Assembly: GCF_007741515.1 (NCBI RefSeq)
Contig: NZ_CP036263.1
Location: 3,335,178 to 3,399,177 of the forward strand
Direction: 5' to 3'
From: Adhaeretor mobilis
Lineage (GTDB): Bacteria; Planctomycetota; Planctomycetia; Pirellulales; Lacipirellulaceae
DNA length: 64,000 nt
The notes below the pieces were generated by a model. That model searched no databases and was not told the origin of the DNA. It saw only the letters and a program-made list of their open reading frames with translations. The position numbers and the translations under genes are program-made. Shown piece after piece: positions 53,455 through 62,590 of the stretch; within the stretch, counting starts at the first letter, position 1; the number at the start of each line of letters is the position of its first letter.

Positions 53455-53601
53455 TGCGATCCTAAATCACCGAGCCTGATTCGTGGCCACCGGGTGCCGC
53501 TGCCCAGCAAGAGAGCCACGGCACCCAGTGTTAGTTTACTTCAACCACCGCAGCGTTACCATTCGGCTGATCGCTACGGATGTTCTCTGCTGCTCAAGGT
53601 T

Positions 53602-54324
53602 CTACTCAAATCCTGCCAAACAGCACCGTGTACGAGAGTCGCTTCTCCAGTACTTCGGAAGGTTCGCCTTGATCTCAAGCGGCTCGCGGCGCACGGGGTG
53701 TTCCAGTTGTAGCTCTGAAGCATGCAAGGCGATCCCCTCGGGGAAACTCGACTCGCTACCGTACTTCTTATCGCCCAGAATGGGATGACCGATCTTTGCC
53801 AGCTGCACCCTAATCTGGTGCTTGCGACCCGTACCCAACGCGACCTTTAGTAGCGAGGTTGGCAATGGCGAGGATTGCGAATTGCTACTTAGGCATTCGT
53901 ACGATAGCTGGGCAATCTTCGCATCCGGTGCATCCGCATGGGTTGTGTGCATGCGTTGATTGCGTTCATCCTTGCGCACGTAATGCTCCAAAGTTCCCTG
54001 GGCAGCGTCAGGCACACCTTCCACGGCAGCTAGGTAGGTCTTCTCGACGCTACGAGTTCGGAATGCCTCACTCAACCGACTTGCGGCTTTTGAAGTGCGC
54101 GCGAAGAGGACGATGCCGCTCACCGGCGCATCAAGCCGGCTGACAACTCCTAGGTAGACATTGCCTGGCTTGTTGTACTTGAGTGCCAAGTACTGCTTCG
54201 CCACCGTTAGCAAGCTTGTTTCGCCAGCCGGGACGCCCATCGTCGCCAGACCTGCCGGCTTGTTCAGCACGAGAAGATGGTTGTCCTCGAATAGCACCTC
54301 CGGCGATTTACTGTGATTTGGCAT
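53602..54324 (-). CDS. RluA-family pseudouridine synthase
   Basis: 240 residues. Catalytic motif VSRLDAPVSGIVLFART with the essential Asp; LLVLNKPAGLATMGVP at the N-terminus and the closing KVALGTGRKHQIRVQL and GHPILGDKKYG segments of RluA/RluC/RluD enzymes. It lacks an S4 domain, so it is a compact RluA-like form. It isomerises specific uridines in rRNA or tRNA. The substrate site cannot be told from sequence. Confidence 0.92.
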   Translation of the reverse strand: MPNHSKSPEVLFEDNHLLVLNKPAGLATMGVPAGETSLLTVAKQYLALKYNKPGNVYLGVVSRLDAPVSGIVLFARTSKAASRLSEAFRTRSVEKTYLAAVEGVPDAAQGTLEHYVRKDERNQRMHTTHADAPDAKIAQLSYECLSSNSQSSPLPTSLLKVALGTGRKHQIRVQLAKIGHPILGDKKYGSESSFPEGIALHASELQLEHPVRREPLEIKANLPKYWRSDSRTRCCLAGFE

Positions 54325-54507
54325 CGGACGAAGCGTTAGTTCTCAATGCCAAAAAGCATAGGAAAAGGAATAAAGTAGGCCAACCGTCGGGGCTCAAGTT
54401 AGCAGGCAGCGAGTTGTCGAAGCCGGCAATCTGAGTTAGTCTCGACATTCAACATAGCCGCTGTCGGTGCGGCGAGACAGTCGCAACCCTTTCCGTGTCA
54501 CTAGTTC

Positions 54508-55119
54508 ATGAGCGCAGTTCCCCTGATTCTCGCAAGTTCCTCGCCACAGCGACAGCGCCTGCTCCGAGAGGCGGGCCACGACTTCCAGATCGTCCCGCCC
54601 AACGAAGGAGCAGAGTGCGGCATTTGCTCACAGTGTGGCCCTGCCGAACTGGTCACGGATTTGGCACTTCGTAAGGCTGAGGACGTGTCGCAGCAGCTCG
54701 CATCGGGAGACACCAAAATACCCGCCGGCTGCCTACTCATTGCGTGTGATACCGTGGCCGAGTGCGGCGGGCTGATTCTGGGAAAACCAGCGAGCGAAGA
54801 CCACGCGGGAGAAATGCTCCATCGACTGAGCGGAACGGTCCACCGGGTATACAGTGGCTTGGCTGTCGCTCGTTGTGACGCTTCTGGGGAATTATCTGAA
54901 GTGGATATGCAAATCGCAATTTCAGAATTAGAAATGGATACGCTGGCTGACACACAGATCGACCACTACCTCGCGAGCGGACTCTGGGAAGGCAAGGCAG
55001 GAGCTATCGGTTATCAAGATCGCGTCGGCTGGCTCCACCTGATCGAAGGCAGTGAATCCAACGTGGTCGGCCTGCCGATGGAGTTACTAGCTAGAATGAT
55101 TGCTAGCAAGGAAAAATGA
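54508..55119 (+). CDS. maf: Maf-like nucleotide pyrophosphatase
   Basis: 203 residues. Maf signature LILASSSPQRQRLLREAG, then VTDLALRKAEDV, ACDTVAECGGLILGKP (catalytic Asp) and HRLSGTVHRVYSGLAV. The family hydrolyses dTTP/UTP or modified nucleotides such as m7GTP; the E-G-H/S triplets that separate the subfamilies are not decisive here. Soluble housekeeping enzyme. Near-full family length. Confidence 0.9.
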   Translation: MSAVPLILASSSPQRQRLLREAGHDFQIVPPNEGAECGICSQCGPAELVTDLALRKAEDVSQQLASGDTKIPAGCLLIACDTVAECGGLILGKPASEDHAGEMLHRLSGTVHRVYSGLAVARCDASGELSEVDMQIAISELEMDTLADTQIDHYLASGLWEGKAGAIGYQDRVGWLHLIEGSESNVVGLPMELLARMIASKEK

Positions 55120-55208
55120 CGGACGGGCTGCTAGCGGCTATAATTCTATCTCTAGATTCGTCTAGCTCTACTTGCCCTTAAGTTACTCTCAACGACTGTG
55201 CTCTCCCA

Positions 55209-56225
55209 ATGAAACTTCGCGTCGGCGTCATCGGAATTGGAGCGGCTTGGCAATCGCGGCATCTGCCGGCGCTCCGTGCGTTGGGCGATCGCTATCAAGT
55301 TGTCGCGGTTTGCGATCCGGTACAACATCGCGCAGCTACGGTTGCACGGGAAGTGAATGCCAACGTGTGCGATGGCTTTCGCGCGTTGACGCAACGCAGC
55401 GATATCGATGCCGTGCTCTTGTTGTCAGCTAAATGGTTTGGTTCCCTGCCAATCAATGCCGCCTGCGACGCGGGCAAGGCAGTTTATTGCAGCGCCGCAC
55501 TCGAACTCGAGGACGCCCAAGCTGCCCAATTGCGAGATCGACTACAACAGGCCGGTGTCGCTTTTATGGCGGAATTTCCTTGCCGCCTTTCCCCTGCTAC
55601 GCTTCGGCTGAAGGAACTGATCGCCACACGACTTGGCAAACCGAGATTGCTCTTCTGCAATCGCCGCCGAATCACCTCACCAACCGGTGTAGGTAAATCT
55701 CGCTGCAAGAGTGATCTCGTAGAGTTGATCGATTGGTGTCGCTATCTTGTAGAAGATGAACCAACCTCGCTGACTTCGACACGTTTCGCACCGCCACAAC
55801 AAACGCTTCACAACGCTCAGAACGATCTTCCCGGGGCGGAATACTTCTCGGTATGCCTCGACTTTTCGCCCGCTGATCAACCGGGAGCGGGGCCTTTGGC
55901 GACCATCAGTTGCGGGGACTATATTCCTCGCACTTGGAGCGAGTCGCTCGCCTATCGTCGGCCGGCCGACTTAAAAATTGTCTGTGAGCGTGGTATCGCA
56001 TTCATCGATCTCCCCAACACGCTTTCCTGGTTTGACGATGCCGGGCATCACCTCGAGTCCCTCGAACACGAGCGACCCGTCGGAGAGCAACTCCTGATGC
56101 ACTTTCATCGTGCTGTCGAGAGTCTCATTCTTAAGAGTTCCAGCCTCGACGACGCTCATCGGGCTATCTGCTTGGCAAATCGCGCCCTCGAGCACGCAAA
56201 CAACGGGCAACGTGTGCTCTGCTGA
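55209..56225 (+). CDS. Gfo/Idh/MocA family oxidoreductase
   Basis: 338 residues. N-terminal Rossmann fold with VGVIGIGAAWQSRHLPAL, then VAVCDPVQHRAATVARE, a linker strand (AKWFGSLPINAACDAGKAVYC, the site of the usual E-K-P motif, here altered to D-A-G-K-A), and the C-terminal alpha/beta domain. NAD(P)-dependent sugar or cyclitol dehydrogenase-like; planctomycetes have many paralogues. The loss of the E-K-P Lys context (DAGKAV) leaves activity uncertain. Confidence 0.85.
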   Translation: MKLRVGVIGIGAAWQSRHLPALRALGDRYQVVAVCDPVQHRAATVAREVNANVCDGFRALTQRSDIDAVLLLSAKWFGSLPINAACDAGKAVYCSAALELEDAQAAQLRDRLQQAGVAFMAEFPCRLSPATLRLKELIATRLGKPRLLFCNRRRITSPTGVGKSRCKSDLVELIDWCRYLVEDEPTSLTSTRFAPPQQTLHNAQNDLPGAEYFSVCLDFSPADQPGAGPLATISCGDYIPRTWSESLAYRRPADLKIVCERGIAFIDLPNTLSWFDDAGHHLESLEHERPVGEQLLMHFHRAVESLILKSSSLDDAHRAICLANRALEHANNGQRVLC

Positions 56226-56620
56226 GTCCCCCAGATGCCGCTAGCCCCGAGCCACTATCTGCTAGAATCTACTGGAATGAGCTACTTGAATTGAGGTGTT
56301 TAATCTAGCTAAAAGCTCAACAGAGGTTGATTGGGCCATAGATTTGCAGCACATCTTCACAGCCCACAATTCTTGGCTTCTTTTAGGGCTTCAGAGTGAA
56401 TTGTTTAGTTCTTTGTGTGCTTTGTGCTCTTGGTGGCTCATCATAAGAATTATGCCCCCCCAGTGCCATCCGCCGTTTGACACTGGGGGAAACTAACCCC
56501 TATATTAACGGCGAAACTCGCCCCTCGTGGAGGTCCATCATGTGCCCTCATCTCGAGCACAGTACCCGATATTCTCGTCCTAACAATTCACCATCGTAAC
56601 TACGAATAAAGCCCCCGCCT
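56226..56620. other. Intergenic region upstream of transketolase with a G/C hairpin
   Basis: No gene seen. A perfect 9-bp stem, CCCCCAGTG (56457-56465) with CACTGGGGG (56481-56489), has a 15-base loop and no T-run, so it is a structured element rather than a classical terminator. The stretch before it is T-rich with short repeated words (TTTGTGTGCTTTGTGCTC). Confidence 0.5.
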
Positions 56621-58678
56621 ATGTCGACTGTCGCTAGCGATACAACCGAACTCACCATCAACGCAATTCGCACCCTGTCCATGGATGGCGTGCAAGCCGC
56701 CAACAGTGGTCACCCAGGCACACCAATGGCCTTGGCTCCGGTTGCCTACCAGCTATGGTCCTCGGTGCTCCGCTACGATCCACAGGCACCTCATTGGGCC
56801 AATCGCGACCGCTACATCCTCTCGTGCGGTCATGCCTCGATGTTGCTGTATTCGCTACTTCACCTAGCAGAGGTGAAACAAGTGGACGACTCAGGCAAGG
56901 TGACACCCAAGCCTTCCGTGTCGCTGGACGCTTTGAAGGATTTCCGCCAGTGGGGTAGTGTCACACCAGGGCATCCCGAATTCCGCCACACCACGGGCGT
57001 TGAAACCACCACAGGACCGCTCGGCCAAGGGTGCGGCAACAGTGTCGGCATGGCCATTGCCAGCAAGTGGATGGGGGCTCGCTACAACCGGCCCGGTTAT
57101 GAACTTTTCGATTACAACGTCTACGCCCAGTGCAGCGATGGAGATCTCATGGAAGGCGTTGCTTGCGAGGCGGCTTCGCTGGCTGGCCATTTGAAGCTTT
57201 CCAACTTGTGCTGGATTTACGACGACAACAACATCACCATTGAGGGAGATACCGACCTCGCGTTTAGCGAGGATGTCGGCACGCGATTTAAAGGTCTGGG
57301 TTGGAACGTCGAAACGGTTGACGATGCTAACGACCTGGACGCACTCGGCAAAGCTTATGACCAGTTCGCCAAGTGCAACGATGCTCCGACGTTGATCATC
57401 GTAAAGAGCATTATCGCTTGGGGCTCGCCCAACATGGCCGACACTTCTGGCGCCCACGGCTCGCCACTGGGCGACGAAGAGATTCGTCTTACTAAAGAGG
57501 CCTACAACTGGCCCGCAGATAAGAAGTTCTACGTACCTGACGAAGCCTATGAGAGTTTCCGCAGCACACTCGGCGAGCGAGGCAAGCAATCGCGCGAGGA
57601 CTGGGAGGAGTTGTTCTCGAAGTACTCAGGTGAATTCCCGGAACTTGCTGCGGAAGTCAAATCGATCAACAAGGGCGAGCTGCCCGAGGGCTGGGATGCC
57701 GATCTACCCGAATTCCCCGCCGACGCAAAAGGCATGGCCTCACGTGCTTCTGGCGGCAAAGTGCTCAACGCATTCGCCAACAATATCCCCTGGATGCTCG
57801 GCGGCTCGGCTGACTTGGCTCCTTCGACCAAAACGCTGATCGACGCCCCCGAAGCTGGCGACTTTCAAGCGGAGAACTACGGTGGTCGCAATTTCCACTT
57901 TGGAATCCGCGAACATGGCATGGCTGCGGCGGTGAACGGCATGACCCTGTGCGGCCTGCGAGCCTACGGAGCTACCTTCTTCGTATTTAGCGATTACTTG
58001 CGTCCCTCCATGCGTCTGAGCGCCATCATGGGCGTGCCTGCCGTGCAAGTCTTTACACACGATTCCATCGGCGTTGGGGAAGATGGCCCGACTCACCAGC
58101 CCGTCGAGCAAATGGCGGCCGCCCGGGCGATTCCTGGTCTTGTTGTGATTCGACCTGGCGATGCGAACGAGGTGGTCTACGCTTGGCATGCGGCCCTTAG
58201 CCAGAAGAGTCGGCCATCGGCGCTGGTCCTGACCAGGCAAAACTTGCCGACGCTTGATCGCACCAAGTACGCTCCGGCTTCAGGTGCTAAGCAAGGCGGG
58301 TACATCCTTGCCGACGCTGATGGCGGCAAGCCGGACGTCATCCTCATGGCAACGGGCAGCGAGTTGTCGCTCGCGGTCGAAGCCTACGAAGCACTGACCG
58401 CCGATGGAGTGAAAGCCCGTGTTGTGAGCATGCCTTCGTTCGAGTTATTTGAAGATCAACCGGAAGAATACCGCGAGCAAGTCTTGCCCAGTTCAGTAAC
58501 CGCACGTGTCGGTGTCGAAGCAGGAGTCCGCCAGGGTTGGGATCGGTACTTGGGTAACCAGGGGGGATTCGTGGGCATGGACAGCTTCGGAGCTTCTGCA
58601 CCGGCTGAACTCGTGTTTAAGGAAATGGGAATCACCACGGATCACGTTGTCGCCGAAGCAAAGCGAGTGATGGGCTAA
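56621..58678 (+). CDS. tkt: Transketolase
   Basis: 685 residues, full length. Thiamine-diphosphate motifs: GHPGTPMALAPVAYQLW, GHASMLLYSLLH, GPLGQGCGNSVGMAIA, then SDGDLMEGVACEAASLAGH with DDNNITIEGDT (the GDG-like Mg site). The pyrimidine domain has GIREHGMAAAVNGM and HDSIGVGEDGPTHQPVEQ. It transfers two-carbon units between sugar phosphates in the pentose phosphate pathway. Cytosolic, core metabolism; monocistronic here. Confidence 0.97.
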   Translation: MSTVASDTTELTINAIRTLSMDGVQAANSGHPGTPMALAPVAYQLWSSVLRYDPQAPHWANRDRYILSCGHASMLLYSLLHLAEVKQVDDSGKVTPKPSVSLDALKDFRQWGSVTPGHPEFRHTTGVETTTGPLGQGCGNSVGMAIASKWMGARYNRPGYELFDYNVYAQCSDGDLMEGVACEAASLAGHLKLSNLCWIYDDNNITIEGDTDLAFSEDVGTRFKGLGWNVETVDDANDLDALGKAYDQFAKCNDAPTLIIVKSIIAWGSPNMADTSGAHGSPLGDEEIRLTKEAYNWPADKKFYVPDEAYESFRSTLGERGKQSREDWEELFSKYSGEFPELAAEVKSINKGELPEGWDADLPEFPADAKGMASRASGGKVLNAFANNIPWMLGGSADLAPSTKTLIDAPEAGDFQAENYGGRNFHFGIREHGMAAAVNGMTLCGLRAYGATFFVFSDYLRPSMRLSAIMGVPAVQVFTHDSIGVGEDGPTHQPVEQMAAARAIPGLVVIRPGDANEVVYAWHAALSQKSRPSALVLTRQNLPTLDRTKYAPASGAKQGGYILADADGGKPDVILMATGSELSLAVEAYEALTADGVKARVVSMPSFELFEDQPEEYREQVLPSSVTARVGVEAGVRQGWDRYLGNQGGFVGMDSFGASAPAELVFKEMGITTDHVVAEAKRVMG

Positions 58679-58772
58679 CTGAAATTTAGGCTCTGCGATT
58701 CGAATAATTCGCAACACATGACTCGTCAGCAAGATCGGGCGGCAAACACTTTTGTTGGCGACTTTAGTTCCC

Positions 58773-59444
58773 ATGCCTGGTTTCTCAGAACCATTCAGTA
58801 GCCTTTCGCACCTTGCGGGAGCTGTCCTGTTCGCGGCGCTGGCCGTGCCTCTCTGGAAACGGGCAAACGGGAACTTGCTGTATCGCAGAAGTCTCATGGT
58901 GTTTTCGCTGGGCAGTGTTTTTCTGCTCTCGATAAGCGGAGTCTATCATCTGCTCACCCCCGGCACCGCTGGCAGGGCGGTCCTACAGCGATTGGACCAC
59001 GCAGCCATTTTCGTGCTGATTGCCAGCTCCTTTACGCCAATGCATGTGATCCTCTTTCGCGGCAGGGCTCGCTGGGGCGTATTGGCATTGATATGGGGGC
59101 TGGCCCTCACGGCGATCGTCGTTAAGACCGTCTACTTTAGTCAGTTGCCGCAGGTGCTGGGGCTAGCCATGTACCTCGGGCTTGGCTGGGTAGGGCTGGG
59201 CACTGGAATCGCGCTGTGGCGAAAGCGTGGCTTTCAATTCGTGATGCCTATACTCTGGGGCGGGCTTGCCTATTCGATTGGTGCCGTGCTGGAGTTTACG
59301 AATTGGCCCGTGCTTGTCCCTGGCGTAGTACAGTGGCACGAGGTGTTTCACATCGCCGTCTTGATTGGGCTCGCTTTCCACTGGTCCTTCATTTACTCGA
59401 TTGCTGATGGCAAGCAGTCCCCGCTCGCAGACGAATTGTTCTAA
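58773..59444 (+). CDS. Hemolysin III / PAQR-family membrane protein
   Basis: 223 residues from ATG 58773; a TTG at 58752 is an alternative. Seven membrane helices with the PAQR/TrhA pattern: SSLSHLAGAVLFAALAVPLW near the start, GVYHLLTPGTAGRAVLQRLDHAAIF (Ser/His/Asp metal ligands) and WHEVFHIAVLIGLAFHW at the end (the two His). Bacterial members affect membrane fluidity and lipid homeostasis. The old haemolysin name has little support. Confidence 0.92.
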   Translation: MPGFSEPFSSLSHLAGAVLFAALAVPLWKRANGNLLYRRSLMVFSLGSVFLLSISGVYHLLTPGTAGRAVLQRLDHAAIFVLIASSFTPMHVILFRGRARWGVLALIWGLALTAIVVKTVYFSQLPQVLGLAMYLGLGWVGLGTGIALWRKRGFQFVMPILWGGLAYSIGAVLEFTNWPVLVPGVVQWHEVFHIAVLIGLAFHWSFIYSIADGKQSPLADELF

Positions 59445-59552
59445 AGGTAACATAAACTCATTCTTGCCCCGAGTCGCTCAGTTGTTGATAATGCAGCACT
59501 ACGCAGTTTCCTGAACCACAATCTCCCCATAGCCATTCTCTGGCATCTCAAT

Positions 59553-61313
59553 ATGATCGCTCGAAAAACTCAAGCTGCATTGCTAGTCAGTGTTCTCGTT
59601 CAACTCGCTTGTGCATCCGCTCGGGCAGAAAACGTCATCGAACACTTGCCCCCCAATGCGTTGGGATTGCTAGTGGCTCAAGATTTGGAACAGGTAGACG
59701 CGAAGGTCCAGCAGTTCTGTCAGATGTTTTCCATCGAAGGGGTTCCCTCACCCTTAATTTTCTTAAACTTCGCCACCGGCTTGAAGGAAGGGCTGGATGG
59801 CAATGGCGACGTGATGCTTGCACTGCTCCCTAGTGAAGATTTGACATCAGATCCAATTCCCTTGCTCCTTTTGCCAGTGACAGACTACGCAAAATTCGTG
59901 GCCCCGATTGAGGGAGACGCCAGCGGAGAGATTTGCCGAATCACAATCGCCGGCGAAGAAGTCTTAGTCGCACGTCTGGGAAAGTTCGCATTGCTGATGA
60001 ACCTTGAGCATCGCGAGAACATGCAACAGGTACTCGCCGACGAGCCCGGGCCGGTCGCTGCATTGAAACCCTTAGCAAGCTGGATCGACGGGACTGACCT
60101 GCTAGCCATCATCATGCCCGAAGGCGTCAAACAACTAACCGCGCTCGGTCGTCAGGCCATGGCGGCGGAGATTGAACAGCTTCAAGCTGGTGCCGATAAT
60201 GACGAACTCGATGAGTTTACGAAGCCGGCTGCGCAAATCATGGATATGTACGACGGCATTCTTAAAGCCTGCGGCAGTGAAGTGGAGTTGGCTGGGTTGG
60301 GCGTCTCATTCGATAAGGAAAAGGGAATGCGCGTCACCCAACGAGTTCTGCTCTCCGAGCAGAGCGAACTGGCCCGTCTGCCAGCAGTCGCTGCGCCTGA
60401 GAGGTCGCCACTAGCTGACTACCAGGACCAGTCGATAGTCGCCGGAGGAGGAGGTCCGTTGCCGGCTGAGTGGGCTAGTCAGGCGAGCGCGTTCGTCTAT
60501 CAATTCATGAAAGAGAACCCAGGAATTTATGGCCTTGAGGGCCTCGACGAGCAACAGTGGAAAAAGGCCCAAGAAAGTTGGCAGGGCACGATCGACGGCC
60601 TGCGGAGCGTATCTTGGGTGGTGCTGCCTGGCACTGACGACGAACCAGTCTACAGCAACTTCTACAGTGTCATGAAGGTGGAGAACTCCCAGGAGTACTT
60701 AGAAACTTACAAGCAAGCCGTGGAGAGCTGGAACGAAGTGATGGCCCAGTCCACGAGCGACATGCAGTTCCACTACGATTTGGAAGAGACCACCGTTGGC
60801 GACGCTCAAGGGCTGCTCTTGTCGATGGACCTGCTGAAAATGATGGGCCCCCAAGAGCATGCTATGGTGCAACAAATGATGAAGGCGATGTTCGGCGGAG
60901 ACGGAAAGATGCGGGTCTACCTCCTGAAGATCGATGAAGATCGCATTCTCGCTGGCGTGGCGTCTGAAGTGGCAATGGCCAAGGTACTGAAGTTCATTGA
61001 AGGCAAGGAAAGCCGACTCACTCAGAACTCGCATATCCAAACAACACTCGGCCAGCTCGACCAGGAGGCCCAATGGATGGGCGTCGTAAGGCCGCAAGGC
61101 GTCATGCAATGGTTCGAACGCATGATGAATATCGCCATGCAACAATTTGGCGGTGGCATGGGCATGCCCCAATTTGCCGAATATCCCGACGCGCCACCTG
61201 CCGGTTTTTCTCTGAAGCTAGAGGAGGCGCTAATCTCAGGTGATGTCGTTTGGCCCACCGAGGGGCTCAACGAATTAGCCAAGTTCATCAAAGCCATGGA
61301 AGATGCTAACTAA
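59553..61313 (+). CDS. Exported protein of unknown function
   Basis: 586 residues. Signal peptide 1-25 (ALLVSVLVQLACASARA). The rest is soluble and repetitive in feel (for example GLLVAQDLEQVDAKVQQFCQMF, LLLPVTDYAKFVAPI, NSQEYLETYKQAVESWNEVM). Met-rich in the last third (MLKMMGPQEHAMVQQMMKAM-like run). It resembles a class of large secreted planctomycete proteins without assigned function. The 3' end overlaps the convergent amidohydrolase gene by 8 bases. Confidence 0.7.
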   Translation: MIARKTQAALLVSVLVQLACASARAENVIEHLPPNALGLLVAQDLEQVDAKVQQFCQMFSIEGVPSPLIFLNFATGLKEGLDGNGDVMLALLPSEDLTSDPIPLLLLPVTDYAKFVAPIEGDASGEICRITIAGEEVLVARLGKFALLMNLEHRENMQQVLADEPGPVAALKPLASWIDGTDLLAIIMPEGVKQLTALGRQAMAAEIEQLQAGADNDELDEFTKPAAQIMDMYDGILKACGSEVELAGLGVSFDKEKGMRVTQRVLLSEQSELARLPAVAAPERSPLADYQDQSIVAGGGGPLPAEWASQASAFVYQFMKENPGIYGLEGLDEQQWKKAQESWQGTIDGLRSVSWVVLPGTDDEPVYSNFYSVMKVENSQEYLETYKQAVESWNEVMAQSTSDMQFHYDLEETTVGDAQGLLLSMDLLKMMGPQEHAMVQQMMKAMFGGDGKMRVYLLKIDEDRILAGVASEVAMAKVLKFIEGKESRLTQNSHIQTTLGQLDQEAQWMGVVRPQGVMQWFERMMNIAMQQFGGGMGMPQFAEYPDAPPAGFSLKLEEALISGDVVWPTEGLNELAKFIKAMEDAN

Positions 61314-62541
61314 CGGCCAGCTCGCCGTGTAGCCACACACGCGCTGGCCGCGACTCGCTGTGCAGCAACTCTTCAACGGGCTCTGACGGGGCTGCACAGG
61401 GCAGGGCAACCAAATCGGCATACTTGCCCGGCGTGATGCTGCCAGCGCGGTCCTGCCAGCCCAGGGCCATCGCAGCTTCTAAGGTACCCATTGCGAGCAA
61501 CCGGCTCACGGCAACGCTTGGATAGTTTTGAGCCATAGCGCGTAACTCGGCAAGGATCGAGAGATCGGGATTCGAGGCTCGGCTATCCGTGCCTGCCACC
61601 ACACGCACCCCTGCGGCGAGCATTTCTTCCAGCGGATACTTTGTGTGATTAAAATAACGGTGCGTTCGCGGACAGAACACCACGGACATGGTGCCTCGAT
61701 GCTCTGAGAGATAATCAAGCTCAGAGGCATTCAAATAGTTTCCGTGAACAACGAGCGAATGCCCTGCTGCCGACAATCGCTTCAGAAAGTCCAATGGCGT
61801 TGCATTGGCAGGAATTGCACCCGCGTCCCACATGCTTTTCTCCTCAAGCAGTTCGCGAAAGGGGCCGTTTCCTTCTCGCAGCAGTTGCAATTCCTCCTGC
61901 GACTCAGCCAAATGCATTGCGATCGGTAGCTTCTCTTGGGCCGCAAGAGAAACAAGTTTCTCAACCAGAGCTAGACTGACCGTATAGGGTGCATGGGGGC
62001 TGATGCCATAGGCCATTCCTGGATCTTCGGACCTTTCTCCGTGAGTTGCGCAAACTTCTAAGCGATTTGTGATGTCGTTGAAAACTGAATTGGTACGTGC
62101 CGTGGAAAACCCAATGGCTTCTTGAAGCAGTATTAAGTTGGGGCAGGGTGCCACACCGTAGTAATACTGAGAGGGCGATGTCGCGATGTCTGCAATCGTT
62201 GTGACACCGTGCGTGAGTGACTCCGCAAGGCCAGCAATGATGGCAGCGCTGGCGTCGCGAGTGGAGCGTTGGCGGTCCGCAATAACGCTGCGGATCCAAG
62301 CGGGCAGACCCTGATCGGCGGGACCTAGAGGCGTCTGGTGGTCGCTGAATTCTAGATGCGTGTGGGTGTTCACAAACCCGGGAAGTAGCGCGACATCGCC
62401 TAGGTCTTCGACGGGACCATCATGCGAGCTCGCCTTTCCTACAGTCAGAATCAAACCGTCCGCGATGGTCACGACGCCGTCTTCAATCGGTGGCTGATCG
62501 ACCGGCAACACCCAACGGGCACGCAATGAGAAGGGCGTCAT
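61306..62541 (-). CDS. Amidohydrolase / aminohydrolase (deaminase-type)
   Basis: 411 residues, TIM-barrel metal-dependent hydrolase of the cytosine-deaminase/ATZ/SAH-deaminase group: VNTHTHLEFSDH (HxH), GISPHAPYTVS, AMHLAESQEELQLL (His-Glu), VHGNYLN (His) and GTDSRASNPDLS (Asp). It would remove an amino group from a nucleoside-like or heterocyclic compound. Aminofutalosine deaminase (menaquinone futalosine pathway) is one candidate among several; no other menaquinone gene is in the window. Soluble. Confidence 0.85.
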   Translation of the reverse strand: MTPFSLRARWVLPVDQPPIEDGVVTIADGLILTVGKASSHDGPVEDLGDVALLPGFVNTHTHLEFSDHQTPLGPADQGLPAWIRSVIADRQRSTRDASAAIIAGLAESLTHGVTTIADIATSPSQYYYGVAPCPNLILLQEAIGFSTARTNSVFNDITNRLEVCATHGERSEDPGMAYGISPHAPYTVSLALVEKLVSLAAQEKLPIAMHLAESQEELQLLREGNGPFRELLEEKSMWDAGAIPANATPLDFLKRLSAAGHSLVVHGNYLNASELDYLSEHRGTMSVVFCPRTHRYFNHTKYPLEEMLAAGVRVVAGTDSRASNPDLSILAELRAMAQNYPSVAVSRLLAMGTLEAAMALGWQDRAGSITPGKYADLVALPCAAPSEPVEELLHSESRPARVWLHGELAVS

Positions 62542-62590
62542 GGGCCTAGCATCGTGTGGCTAACGGGGGGAGATACGGGCAGGGCAGCGT